Positions 50,189-60,346 of a DNA stretch of 64,000 nucleotides are shown here, in pieces. The notes under the pieces were generated by a model, which worked only from the letters and a program-made list of their open reading frames with translations, did not search any database and was not told the DNA's origin. The DNA is from Helcococcus ovis. Its GTDB lineage: Bacteria > Bacillota > Clostridia > Tissierellales > Peptoniphilaceae. The stretch covers positions 1,240,001-1,304,000 of the forward strand of contig NZ_CP119081.1 of assembly GCF_004524775.2 (NCBI RefSeq), written 5' to 3'. How positions within the stretch are numbered: the stretch's first letter is position 1; each line of letters opens with the position of its first letter. A program made the position numbers and the translations under genes.

Positions 50189-52564
50189 TTATTCATCTTT
50201 TTTTCTTGTTGCAACTAATGCTGCTCCTGCTGCTAATGCAGTCACTACACTTGTCACCACACCTAAATCTCCTGTTTCAGGATTTTGGTTATTTTCAGAT
50301 GGTTTTTGTTGTGGTTGTGGTTTTTCTACTTGTGGTTGTTCCACTTCTGGTTTTTCTACTTGTGGCTTGTCATCTGAAACCTTATCTTCAACAACTGTTA
50401 ATGTTGTCTTTAAGATTGCTGAATAGTATTTATCTGTTTCTTTTGATACCACTTCTATCACATATTTTCCTAATGGCAATTTTTCCAAGTAGGAATTTTT
50501 CAATGTAACCATTGTGCTTCCATCTTTTACTTCGTAATTTGAAGGATCTAATACTTTTCCACCAACTCTAACTTCTACAAATGATGAAATTTCCGCATCT
50601 GTCTTGATTACAATGTCTTTCATTGAACCTTTTACATATTTTACTGATTCTTCAGTTAATAGATGTGGGTTTACCTTTGTAATTGGTTTAATTGGTTTAA
50701 TTGGTGTTGCAGGTGTTAATGGTGTCCATGGCACACTTGGTTTTTCAGGTTGTATTGGTTTTATTCTATCTAATTGAGATTTTCTACCATCCAAATCTTC
50801 TTTCTTCCAAGCATCTGATAGACCTTCTAAATCTTTATTTATCTTAGCTCTCTTTTCTTTTTCCTTTGCTTCTTTTAGTAATCTTTCTCTTTCTTTTAAT
50901 TTTCTATCTTCTAATCTTTTAGCTTCTGCTACTATTTTATCTACATCTTCCTTATTTGAAGCTTCATCTATTAATTTCTTTGCTAAATTCTTTGAGTGTT
51001 CTGTTATTGTTTTTAATCCATCTATCTCTTTTTTAGCTTTTTCTTTCATTTTTCTATTTTCTAAAATTTTAGCTTCTGCTACTATTTTATCTACATCTTC
51101 TTTATTTGAAGCTTCGTCTATTAATTTCTTTGCTAAATTCTTTGAGTGTTCTGTTATTGTTTTTAATCCATCTATCTCTTTTTTAGCTTTTTCTTTATAT
51201 TCAATGATTTCTAGTTGACGTGCTCTTTCTGTTTCATCTTCTTTATTCCATGCTTCAGAAAAATTATTTGTTCCTAACTCAATCTTACTTGCTACATCTA
51301 TTAATTTTTCATTTAAATCAGGATACTTTCCACTTGTTAAATCATAAGCATCATTGAAATTGGATTGTGTTGGTTTTCGTGCATAATCTTTCACAGCCTT
51401 AGCCGCTGTATTTTTTTCATTCGCTAACTCTAAAGCAACATTAGCAGAATCAACTCCATTTGCTGTTTTTACATTATTTATATAAAAAGACTTATCACTT
51501 TCACTTATGTATTTTAAATCACTAATTTTTTCAGCTATTTTCTTCTTATCTGAATTTCTTTCTATAGCATTGTCTAGCAAAACCTTCATGCCTTTTATAG
51601 CTTCTTCTTGTGTACTTTTTATTATCTCTTTTCTTAGCAACTCCCTGTAATGATTCATATCATCATCACTTAGATATTCTAATTTCTCTAATCCTATTAT
51701 TAAATCAACTTCTGTTTCATACTTCTTAAGTTCTTCTAAGTTTTGAGCCCTTTTTATTCTTAAATTTAGTCTATCAATATCTTCTATGTTTTTCATTTTA
51801 TTTACTTCAGACTTTAATTTATTTATAGCTTCATTTTCTTTTTCCATTTTAGATATTAACAACGGAGTTTCTCTAACAAGTGAATCCACTTCAATATTTC
51901 TGAAATCTTTATCATTAATTAATTCTTTTATTTTCGCAGTTTTTGCTTCTAAAATATTTTCAGATTTACTAAAATAATTTCCATCTTTGTCTAATAAAAC
52001 TTTTGAAGCATTATCAAAAATAGATTTTAAAATTCTAGCATTTTTAGCATTTTTTGAAATAATTGAGCTTAATATATTTTTAATAATACCTTTTTTTAAA
52101 AAATTTTCATTTCTACTATTAAACAAAACTTGTTCAATTATTTTTTTTTCCTCAGATTTAGTTAAATATATAGTATTATCAAAAAATGCATTTATTAAAT
52201 CATGAGGAGGAGTACTTAATGCAGTTTTATGTATACTATCAAATACTACATCAATCAAATCATCCAAATTTTTAGCACTATTAATTCTACTATAAATTCC
52301 ATCAATCACTGAACTAAATCTCGCATCATCAATTTTATCAATTTTACTCTTTATATTCTCTTTAATCTTATTAAGCTCTTCTCTAGTTAATCCATCCTCT
52401 GAATTTTCCTCAGCAGCATACACTACCCCCCCCCTAGAAAAATCAGCACCATAGATGTTCGATACGCCAAGTATAGTAAATGCCCCTACTACAACAGACA
52501 CTACTCCTATGGATAATTTTCTTATAGAATATCTTATTATTCTATTTTTATTTTGTCCTTTCAT
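50189..52564 (-). CDS. YSIRK surface protein with helical modules, 1
   Basis: 791 residues. YSIRK signal peptide (YSIRKLSIGVVSVVVGAF), cleavage near VVYA|AEE. Largely alpha-helical (50-560), including two near-identical modules of about 40 residues (KAKKEIDGLKTITEHSKNLA...DKIVAEAK) that resemble GA/FIVAR three-helix bundles known for albumin or matrix binding. A Pro-rich hinge (WTPLTPATPIKPI), one X2/Ig-like domain (SVKYVKGSMKDIVIKTDAEI to VVEDK), a Pro/Glu/Gln spacer and a sorting signal with NPETG, a hydrophobic stretch and RKKDE. A G9 tract lies in the signal-peptide region (see 52426-52434). Ribosome binding site GGAGGAG. Confidence 0.85.
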   Translation of the reverse strand: MKGQNKNRIIRYSIRKLSIGVVSVVVGAFTILGVSNIYGADFSRGGVVYAAEENSEDGLTREELNKIKENIKSKIDKIDDARFSSVIDGIYSRINSAKNLDDLIDVVFDSIHKTALSTPPHDLINAFFDNTIYLTKSEEKKIIEQVLFNSRNENFLKKGIIKNILSSIISKNAKNARILKSIFDNASKVLLDKDGNYFSKSENILEAKTAKIKELINDKDFRNIEVDSLVRETPLLISKMEKENEAINKLKSEVNKMKNIEDIDRLNLRIKRAQNLEELKKYETEVDLIIGLEKLEYLSDDDMNHYRELLRKEIIKSTQEEAIKGMKVLLDNAIERNSDKKKIAEKISDLKYISESDKSFYINNVKTANGVDSANVALELANEKNTAAKAVKDYARKPTQSNFNDAYDLTSGKYPDLNEKLIDVASKIELGTNNFSEAWNKEDETERARQLEIIEYKEKAKKEIDGLKTITEHSKNLAKKLIDEASNKEDVDKIVAEAKILENRKMKEKAKKEIDGLKTITEHSKNLAKKLIDEASNKEDVDKIVAEAKRLEDRKLKERERLLKEAKEKEKRAKINKDLEGLSDAWKKEDLDGRKSQLDRIKPIQPEKPSVPWTPLTPATPIKPIKPITKVNPHLLTEESVKYVKGSMKDIVIKTDAEISSFVEVRVGGKVLDPSNYEVKDGSTMVTLKNSYLEKLPLGKYVIEVVSKETDKYYSAILKTTLTVVEDKVSDDKPQVEKPEVEQPQVEKPQPQQKPSENNQNPETGDLGVVTSVVTALAAGAALVATRKKDE
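52426..52434 (-). repeat. G9 homopolymer in the coding start of YSIRK protein 1
   Basis: Nine consecutive G on the coding strand (codons AGG GGG GGG GTA, residues near 40). The paralogue at 55930-58011 has AGG CTG GGG GTA at the same place. In frame in this assembly; a one-base slip would stop the protein near the signal peptide. Confidence 0.85.
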
Positions 52565-52925
52565 ATTTACTTCTCCTCCAAATTTTATTTGTTAATTATA
52601 ATTATAATAAATATTAACAATATTTCAAGCATTTTTTGTAAAAAAATGATATTTTGATGAATAAAATTTACATCTGTTAAAAATTTCTTAATTATGACAA
52701 AAATAACATCTAAATATTTATAAATCAAAAAGCTCTGTTGGGTCTATTTTAAATTGCAACATATTGGAAGTTAATCTTCCGTTATCTCCTCCCCGGGAGT
52801 TTGACAGTTAAATATTAAAAAATCTTTTGTAGACATTGAAATGTCTATATATTTCGTCAAATTTTTTTAAAATAATTATAGTATTGTTTAGTATTGTATC
52901 ATATAATGTTACATAGGAGGATTTT

Positions 52926-54370
52926 ATGAGACTTAATATTATGAAATCAAAAAATGCTGAACAACTGTATATCATTAAATCCATCAGAAAAGATGGTAAA
53001 TCTACAACTCGAATTATGAAAAAACTTGGCACTATGCTTCTCTTTTACCAAAATTTGGTAATGATAGAGATAGTCTAATTGCTTGGGCTAAAAATGAAGA
53101 TAAGATTCTTACTGAATTAGAAGATGAAGGAAAAGTTTCTTTTGATGTTTCTTTTAATGAATTAAACCAAATAGAAATTGGTAAAAAGAAAAATTTTAAT
53201 ATTGGATATCTTTTTGTAAATTTTTTGTATCATCAACTTAGTCTTGATAAAATTTGCGAAGATATTTCTAAGAAACATAAAATTGAATACAACTTATCAG
53301 ATGTACTTAATATGTTAATCTCAACACGTATTATTGCACCATCTTCTAAATTATCTTCATATGATTATGCTTTTAATTTTTTAGAACAACCTTCTTTTGA
53401 ATTACAGCATGTTTACAGAAGCCTAGATATTCTTTCAAAGCATTCTGATGAAATTCAATCATTAGTTTATGCTAACAGTGATAATTTAATAGATAGAAAC
53501 AAAGAAGTTCTTTATTATGACTGTACAAACTATTTTTTTGAAATTGAACAACCACGTGGATGTGCACAATATGGAAAAAGTAAAGAACATAGACCAAACC
53601 CAATTGTACAAATGGGATTATTTTTAGATGGAAATGGTCTACCTCTGTGCTTTTCAATATTTGATGGTAACAAAAATGAACAGCCAAGTCTTAAACCTTT
53701 AGAAAAGAAAATATTAAAAGATTTTGGATTATCTAAGTTTATTGTATGCACAGACGCTGGACTTGGAAGTTATGAAAACAGAAAATTTAATTCAAAGCTA
53801 GAGAGATCATTTATTGTTACTCAATCATTAAAAACCGTAAAGGATCATATTCAAAAGTGGGCTTTAGATCCCAATGGATGGAAAATATCCGGTTCTAAAA
53901 AAACGTACAACATTGACAATATTAATGGAAAAGAATTTGAAGAAACAATATTTTTTAAAGAAAGATGGATAAATGAAAAAGGACTTGAACAACGTCTAAT
54001 CGTCTCATATTCAATTAAACAAAGAAATTATCAACAATACATTAGACAAAAACAAATTGATAGAGCAAAAAAGATAATTTATACTCCAAGTAAGCTAAAA
54101 GAAAGAAATCAAAATTCTCCCAAAAGATTCATAGATGAAACAAGTGTAACAAATGATGGAGAAATTTGTGATAAAAAAATTCTAAACTTAAATGAAGAAA
54201 AGATAAGAAAAGAAGAAAAATTTGATGGATTTTATGCTATCTGCACAAATTTAGAAAAAGATATTAACGAGATTATTCACATTAACAAAATGAGATGGCA
54301 GATTGAGTCTTGTTTTAGAATTATGAAGTCAGAATTTAAAACTAGACCTGTCTATTTAAGAAATGAAGAT
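52926..54370 (+). pseudogene. IS1634-type transposase, frameshifted and truncated by IS256
   Basis: Starts with GGAGG and ATG (MRLNIMKSKNAEQLYIIKSI...), loses frame near 53033 (KKLGT|YASLLPKFGND needs one extra base), then continues in frame through 53225. DDE-type residues are visible: YYDCTNYFFE, IVCTDAGLGSYE and MRWQIESCFRIMKSEF. The open frame ends in IS256 copy 2 at 54371, so the last part of the protein and the right end of the element are missing. Confidence 0.8.
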
Positions 54371-55902
54371 GGTTATGTAAATAATTTTGTGTATCAGTCT
54401 ATTACTGATTAAGATATATTGATATTTTTGAAAAATTAATTCTGATCAGATATTTTATTTTTCAATTTGATTGTTACATAAAATTTTAAATTTATCAAAT
54501 TTAATTTTCCTAATTTTAGGTATACAAAACCAAAGACACAGTCGAGGGCGAATTTTCGGCGAAGCGAACCCTTGACTTTGCCTTTGGTTTTGTTTATTCT
54601 TCAACAAAGAAAATTAAATTCTACCTTCAAAATAAATAGATAATTGAGATATTATTAAATCCCATTGATTCATTCTACTTGTCCATTTATTTGATGCATC
54701 TACCATTGCTAAATACAGACTTTTAGCTAGTGCATAATCATTTGTAAATATTGCTTTATTTTTAGTTACTTCTCTTAACTGTCTATTAAAATTTTCTATT
54801 GAGTTTGTTGTATATATTAATCTTCTTATATCTTTTGGATACTTAAAATATGTTGAAAGTTCAGCCCAATTATTCTTCCAACTTTTTACACATCCGGGAT
54901 ATTTCTTTGCCCATTTTTCTTCAAAGTTTTCCAAATTTTGTAATGCTGTTTTCTCATTTTTTGCTTGGTATACCATTTTTAAGTCTTTCATTAAGTCTTT
55001 TAAATCTTTATATGATACAAATTTTGTTGAATTTCTTATTTGATGAATTATACATTTTTGTATTTCTGTTTTTGGAAATACTGCTTCTATTGCTTGACTT
55101 ATTCCTGGTAAATTATCACTTGATATTATTAAAATATCTTCCAAACCTCTATCTTTCATTTGATTTAGAACCATTAGCCAATATTTAGATGTTTCATTTT
55201 CTCCAATCCACATTCCTAATATTTCCTTAAAACCATTTATGTTATATCCTAAAGCTATGTATACAGCTTTTTTTACTATTAGACCATTTTCTCTTACATG
55301 ATAGTGTATTGCATCTATGAATACAAAAGGATAAACCTTATCTAAAGGTCTATTTTGCCACTCATCAATAGTTGGTAATATTTTATTTGTAATGCTGCTT
55401 ACAAGTCCTGCTGATACTCCAAAACCATATATATCTTTAATGTGTGATGAAATATCTCTTGTTGTCATACCTTTAGAATACATTGATATTATTTGTGCTT
55501 CAACATTTGAAATATCTTTATCGTATTTTTTCAATATTTGTGGCTCAAAACTTGCATCTCTATCTCTTGGTATATTTATTTCTAGTTCTCCAATGCTAGA
55601 TTTAACTGTTTTTTTACTACTTCCATTTCTTGTATTTATTGAAAGTGGTGTTTGTCCATATTCATAATCCAAATGCTCATCAAGTTCTGCTTTTAACATG
55701 CTTTCTATCGTTTCTCCTAGCAAGTCTTTTAATGCTTCTTGTATATCTTGAGCAGTTTTTATATCATATGACTCTATTAATTGTTTTGCTAATCTACTTT
55801 TTGCTGTTTCTGGTCTTTTTCTTCCCATAAAAAAATCCTCCTGATTAAGTTTATATTACCTTAATCAGAAAGATTTTCATACACAAAATTTATTACAGTC
55901 TC
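54371..55902 (-). mobile_element. IS256-family element, copy 2 (inverted)
   Basis: 1532 bp, same length and same ends as copy 1 but in opposite orientation. The 8 bp on either side differ (ATGAAGAT on the left, CCATTTCG on the right), so there is no target duplication: a deletion or recombination joined the IS1634 remnant to the 3' flank of the second surface-protein gene through this IS copy. Confidence 0.9.
54614..55828 (-). CDS. IS256-family transposase, copy 2
   Basis: 404 residues, identical in protein sequence to copy 1 (same DDE motifs and the same ribosome binding site). The two transposase genes face each other across the 4.2-kb segment carrying YSIRK protein 1. Confidence 0.95.
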   Translation of the reverse strand: MGRKRPETAKSRLAKQLIESYDIKTAQDIQEALKDLLGETIESMLKAELDEHLDYEYGQTPLSINTRNGSSKKTVKSSIGELEINIPRDRDASFEPQILKKYDKDISNVEAQIISMYSKGMTTRDISSHIKDIYGFGVSAGLVSSITNKILPTIDEWQNRPLDKVYPFVFIDAIHYHVRENGLIVKKAVYIALGYNINGFKEILGMWIGENETSKYWLMVLNQMKDRGLEDILIISSDNLPGISQAIEAVFPKTEIQKCIIHQIRNSTKFVSYKDLKDLMKDLKMVYQAKNEKTALQNLENFEEKWAKKYPGCVKSWKNNWAELSTYFKYPKDIRRLIYTTNSIENFNRQLREVTKNKAIFTNDYALAKSLYLAMVDASNKWTSRMNQWDLIISQLSIYFEGRI

Positions 55903-55929
55903 CCATTTCGCAACAAATTATTTTATATA

Positions 55930-58011
55930 TTATTCATCTTTTTTTCTTGTTGCAACCAATGCTGCTCCTGCTGCTAATGCAGTCACTACACTTGTCACTA
56001 CACCTAAATCTCCTGTTTCAGGATTTTGGTTATTTTCAGATGGTTTTTGTTGTGGTTTTTCCTCTTCTGGTTTTTCTACTTGTGGTTTTTCCACTTCTGG
56101 TTTTTCTACTTGTGGCTTGTCATCTGAAATCTTATCTTCAACAACTGTTAATGTTGTCTTTAAGATTGCTGAATAGTATTTATCTGTTTCTTTTGATACC
56201 ACTTCTATCACATATTTTCCTAATGGCAATTTTTCCAAGTAGGAATTTTTCAATGTAACCATTGTGCTTCCATCTTTTAGTTCATAATTTGAAGGATCTA
56301 ATACTTTTCCACCAACTCTAACTTCTACAAATGATGAAATTTCCGCATCTGTCTTGATTACAATGTTTTTCATTGAACCTTTTTCATATTTTACTGATTC
56401 TTCAGTTAATAGATGTGGTTTTATCTTTGTAATTGGATTAATTGGATTAATTGGATTAATTGGTTTAATTGGTGTTGAAGGTGTTAATGGTGTCCATGGC
56501 ACACTTGGTTTTTCAGGTTTTACCGGTTTTATTCTATCTAATTGAGATTTTCTACCATCCAAATCTTCTTTCTTCCAAGCATCTGATAGACCTTCTAAAG
56601 CTTTCTTTATTTTTGCTTTCTTTTCTTTTTCTATTTCAGAAATTAATTTTGAAGTTTCTTTTATAAGAGAATCTACCTTACCATTCCTAAAATCTTTTTC
56701 TTCAATTATTTTTTTTATTTTTATCAATTTATCTTTTAATTTTTTTACAGAATCACTAATATGATTCTTATTTGTATCTAATAAAACTTTTAAGGATTTA
56801 TTTAAAATATTTTTTAATTCTCTACTATTTTGAGCTCCTTTTGAAATAATATTGTTTAAATTACGTTTAATCGGTTCTAATAAAACCTTATCTCTACTAT
56901 TGTTTAAAATATCTGTACTTAATTGAGATTCTTCAGATTTATTTAAGTACAATGTATTATTAAATATTGACTTTATTAAGTCTATCGGATATATACTATC
57001 TGCGGTTTCATATATATTATCAAACACAACATTAATTAATTCATCTAAATTTTTAGCCGCATTAATTCCATCAATTAAATGACCAAATCTTTCAAATTTA
57101 ATTTTACCTATTTTACTCTTTAAATTCTCTTTAACTTTATTAAATTCCTCATCAGTTAATCCATACTTATTTAACTCATCTTCTTTTAATTCACCACTTA
57201 TATTACCATTTTTAGACTCTTCACCTGGGTTTTCTGCTTGAGGTTTGTCTGTTTCTTCTGTTTTAGAATCATCTTCCGGGCTATCTGCTTGAGGTTTATC
57301 TCCTTGAGGTTCGTCACCTTGAGGTTTATCTTCATCTTTTTCTTTTTCTTTTTCTCTTTCTCTTTCTTTTTCTCTTTCTTTTTCCCTTTCTCTTTCTTTT
57401 TCTCTTTCTCTTTCTTTTTCCCTTTCTCTTTCTTTTTCCCTTTCTCTTTCTTTTTCTTTATCTTTCTTAATTTTTTCTTTTTCCTGTTCAGGAGATAAGG
57501 TCTTTTCAATCTTTGTATTAAAATCCGTTAATAAAAGTTTGCTATCACTTTTACTTAGATATAAAATTTTCTCATCTAATCTAGAATCTGTTATTTTAAT
57601 CTTAAATTTATAATTTCCATCTAAAAATTTTTTTTCAAATGTATCAGATAATATAATTTTTCTATTATCAACACTATTTTTAAAATTTACAACATTTATG
57701 TTATCAAATTCTTCATTATAAAATATTAATTCAAATTTAGTTATTTGAGATACTTCTCTTATATTTTTCTTAAAACCTTCTAAAATCAAATATACTCTAT
57801 TATCAACAACACTAATAATGGTTTTATTATATTTATCTACTAATGATTCACTAGATTCAGCATACACTACCCCCAGCCTAGAAAAATCAGCATCATGGCT
57901 GTTAGATGAAATACCTAATATAGTAAATGCTCCTACTACACATGAGACAACTCCTATAGATAATTTTCTTATAGAATATCTTAATATTCTATTTTTATTT
58001 TGTCCTTTCAT
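55930..58011 (-). CDS. YSIRK surface protein with Lys/Glu/Arg repeat tract, 2
   Basis: 693 residues. YSIRK signal peptide, a beta-type N-domain (about 50-160) not shared with its paralogue, then a highly charged run of KEREREK units (about 170-220), a spacer of PQGDEP/PQADSP units, a helical region (about 270-470), and a C-terminal third nearly identical to YSIRK protein 1 (WKKEDLDGRKSQLDRIKP, Pro-rich hinge with NPINPINPI, X2/Ig-like domain, NPETG sorting signal). Probably arose by duplication of the neighbouring gene with exchange of the N-terminal region. Ribosome binding site GGAGG. Confidence 0.85.
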   Translation of the reverse strand: MKGQNKNRILRYSIRKLSIGVVSCVVGAFTILGISSNSHDADFSRLGVVYAESSESLVDKYNKTIISVVDNRVYLILEGFKKNIREVSQITKFELIFYNEEFDNINVVNFKNSVDNRKIILSDTFEKKFLDGNYKFKIKITDSRLDEKILYLSKSDSKLLLTDFNTKIEKTLSPEQEKEKIKKDKEKEREREKEREREKEREREKEREREKEREKEREREKEKEKDEDKPQGDEPQGDKPQADSPEDDSKTEETDKPQAENPGEESKNGNISGELKEDELNKYGLTDEEFNKVKENLKSKIGKIKFERFGHLIDGINAAKNLDELINVVFDNIYETADSIYPIDLIKSIFNNTLYLNKSEESQLSTDILNNSRDKVLLEPIKRNLNNIISKGAQNSRELKNILNKSLKVLLDTNKNHISDSVKKLKDKLIKIKKIIEEKDFRNGKVDSLIKETSKLISEIEKEKKAKIKKALEGLSDAWKKEDLDGRKSQLDRIKPVKPEKPSVPWTPLTPSTPIKPINPINPINPITKIKPHLLTEESVKYEKGSMKNIVIKTDAEISSFVEVRVGGKVLDPSNYELKDGSTMVTLKNSYLEKLPLGKYVIEVVSKETDKYYSAILKTTLTVVEDKISDDKPQVEKPEVEKPQVEKPEEEKPQQKPSENNQNPETGDLGVVTSVVTALAAGAALVATRKKDE
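57338..57480 (-). repeat. Purine-rich KER coding repeats
   Basis: About 140 bp of imperfect 6- to 18-bp units (AGAGAA/AAAGAA type on the coding strand) that encode the KEREREK run of YSIRK protein 2. In-frame length changes by slippage are likely. The reverse frame (Phe/Ser-rich) is a shadow. Confidence 0.75.
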
Positions 58012-58185
58012 ATTTACTTATCCTCCAATCTTATTTATCAATCATAATTATAATAAATATTTACAATATTTCAAGCTTTTTTTTAATGATATTTTGATTA
58101 ATAAAATTTACATCTGTTAAAAATTTCTTAATTATAACCAAAATGACATATAAATATTTATAAACAAAAAGATCTGTTGGGCATA

Positions 58186-58234
58186 TGAACTGACCTCCTC
58201 CAAGTTGTATTTTTTAGGTCCAACTTTTTGGGGT
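58186..58234. mobile_element. Remnant of IS3-like ends (mini-element)
   Basis: 49 bp bounded by ACCTCCTCCAAGTTG and CAACTTTTTGGGGT, an imperfect inverted repeat like the ends of some IS3-family elements, with no coding interior. It is present upstream of YSIRK gene 2 but absent from the matching sequence upstream of YSIRK gene 1 (about 52735-52770). Confidence 0.4.
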
Positions 58235-58268
58235 AACCTTACTATTTTAAATTGCAACATATTGGAAG

Positions 58269-59495
58269 TTAATCTTCCATATTAATTATCTCCCCCAGTG
58301 ATATATATTGTAATATACCATCTTCATAATCTTGAATAACTTCACCTTTAATCAGCGGTAAAGCATATTCAATAATTTTTCTTTCAAGTGTTTCTTGAGT
58401 TTCAAACCATTCTTTAGGAACTTTTTTTTCTTTATTTGCAATTATTTCGGATTCAATATATTCATATTTTGGCTTATATGTATCAGACTCCTCCCTTATA
58501 ATTACAGGTACCATATTAGTAGTTGATTTAGCAATCTCTAGTGATTTATATCCTAAATTGAAAGCTTCTTCTGAGTCAGTCTTACTAATTAAGTGATTTA
58601 CTCTTTGAACAATACTCAATTCTACAGCTTTTGTTTTAATATCAAGTTGCTGATAGATATATTCTGAAAGTCTTCTTGACATACCTGAAATAATCGGATG
58701 GTTAAATCCCTCATCATATGTTCGTTCAATTTCTCTCTTAAAGTTATTTTTTGCATCAACAAAGCCTTCTGATATTACTATTATCAAATTATCTTCTTTT
58801 TCATGAGATTTTTTGATATCTTCAATTATTTGTTCTTTGTTTATCTTCATTTCTGATAAATAAACCAAGTTTACAATTTTTCTACGTCTATTATAATTTG
58901 CTAACAGAGAACTGGCAGCTAACCAACCGGCATTTCTTCCCATTATTTCAACTATTGTAACAGTTTTTTTCTTGTAAATGTCTACGTCTTTTCTAATATC
59001 AACGATTGTATTTACAATAAATTTTGCAGCTGATCCAAATCCGGGTGAATGATCCATTAACATTAAGTCATTATCAATTGTTTTGGGCGAACCACATATA
59101 TTAATCCAATTTATCCCTTTATATTGCATGTATTTATTCAATTTCAAAACTGTATCCATTGAATCATTACCACCAATATATACAAAAATAGAGATGTCAT
59201 ATTTTTTTAATTGCTCAAAAATTTTAACATAAATTTCATCTTCCATATTATCAGGAAGTCTAAATCTACATGAACCTAATATTGAAGAAGGTCTTTTTTT
59301 TAGTCTTTCTTTTCCATTCGCATTTTCAAATTTTTCTTTATTAAATTCAACTATATCACTAGTTAATAATCCCTCTATACCATTTTTGCAGCCGAAAATT
59401 CTAAAATCATTATCAAATGCAGCTTGAATCACTCCTGACAATGAAGAATTAATAACACTTGTAGGTCCCCCGGACTGTCCAACTAAACAATTCAT
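58269..59495 (-). CDS. pfp: Pyrophosphate-type 6-phosphofructokinase
   Basis: 408 residues. PFK family: N-terminal VGQSGGPTSVINSSLSGVI, IGGNDSMDTV at the position of ATP-PFK GGDGS (PPi enzymes carry GGDDS-like motifs), catalytic PKTIDNDL, and VEIMGRNAGW. Length and motifs fit the PPi-dependent group, which phosphorylates fructose 6-phosphate using pyrophosphate. Ribosome binding site AAGGAG. The last bases of this gene are repeated near 52760-52780, upstream of YSIRK gene 1. Confidence 0.85.
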   Translation of the reverse strand: MNCLVGQSGGPTSVINSSLSGVIQAAFDNDFRIFGCKNGIEGLLTSDIVEFNKEKFENANGKERLKKRPSSILGSCRFRLPDNMEDEIYVKIFEQLKKYDISIFVYIGGNDSMDTVLKLNKYMQYKGINWINICGSPKTIDNDLMLMDHSPGFGSAAKFIVNTIVDIRKDVDIYKKKTVTIVEIMGRNAGWLAASSLLANYNRRRKIVNLVYLSEMKINKEQIIEDIKKSHEKEDNLIIVISEGFVDAKNNFKREIERTYDEGFNHPIISGMSRRLSEYIYQQLDIKTKAVELSIVQRVNHLISKTDSEEAFNLGYKSLEIAKSTTNMVPVIIREESDTYKPKYEYIESEIIANKEKKVPKEWFETQETLERKIIEYALPLIKGEVIQDYEDGILQYISLGEIINMED

Positions 59496-59671
59496 CTTAA
59501 CTCCTTAAATTTTTAATTATTATTTATTTTATCACATAATGTAATAATTTGTAGAATAAAGTTTCATTATACAATATATAGTATATTACAATTTTATTTA
59601 CCAACTTATAGTTGAAATTAATTAATATTAGATATATAATCTTAACATTAATAAAGATTAAAGAGGTTATT

Positions 59672-60313
59672 ATGGGAGGAGACAAATACGTGATAGTTTT
59701 AGCTGGAATGATTGGAGCCGGAAAAACAACATATACCAGATATATTTCTGAGCATTTTGGTAGTGAGGCATTTTATGAAAGTGTTTCTGATAATCCAATT
59801 TTACAAAAATTTTACCATGATAAAGAAAGATGGGGTTTTGCTCTTCAAGTTCATTTCTTAAACACAAGATTTAAGAGTATTAAAGAAGCATTATTACACA
59901 AAAATAATGTGCTTGACAGATCAATTTATGAAGATTCTCTGTTTACACAAATTAACTACGAGCAAGGAAATATTACAGAGGAAGAGATGAATATTTACAA
60001 TTCACTACTTGAAAACATGATGGAAGAAATTGACGGCATGCCAAAAAAATCTCCGGATCTTCTAATATACTTAAGAGGTTCATTTGATAAACATATGCAA
60101 CATATCAAAAAAAGAGGTAGAGATTACGAACAAGAAGATAAACAGGTAGAATATTTTAAGCTTCTGCACAGCAGATATGATAAGTGGTTTAGCAAATATG
60201 ACAAGAGTCCTACACTTGTATTTTCAATTGATGAATTGAGCATCGAAAATCCTGAAGATAGAAAATATATTTTAGAAACAATTGAAACAAAATTAGAAGA
60301 AATAAGAGGATAG
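59672..60313 (+). CDS. Deoxynucleoside kinase (dAK/dGK type)
   Basis: 213 residues from the ATG at 59672 (AGAGG 6 nt before); the longer frame from 59612 has no ribosome binding site. P-loop LAGMIGAGKTTYT, substrate segment SEAFYESVSDNPILQKFY, DRS-type motif VLDRSIYEDSLF, YLRGSFDKHMQHIKKRGRDYE with the lid arginines. Phosphorylates deoxyribonucleosides in the salvage pathway; base preference cannot be read from the sequence. Followed by a weak hairpin (TTTTATCT/AGATAAAA). Confidence 0.85.
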   Translation: MGGDKYVIVLAGMIGAGKTTYTRYISEHFGSEAFYESVSDNPILQKFYHDKERWGFALQVHFLNTRFKSIKEALLHKNNVLDRSIYEDSLFTQINYEQGNITEEEMNIYNSLLENMMEEIDGMPKKSPDLLIYLRGSFDKHMQHIKKRGRDYEQEDKQVEYFKLLHSRYDKWFSKYDKSPTLVFSIDELSIENPEDRKYILETIETKLEEIRG

Positions 60314-60346
60314 TTTTATCTCCAATAAAGATAAAATAAATCATAT

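Noticed and set aside
48610-55902. Composite transposon carrying the YSIRK gene as cargo
   Set aside because: Only copy 1 has a target duplication and it is around that copy alone, so the pair did not move together as one unit.
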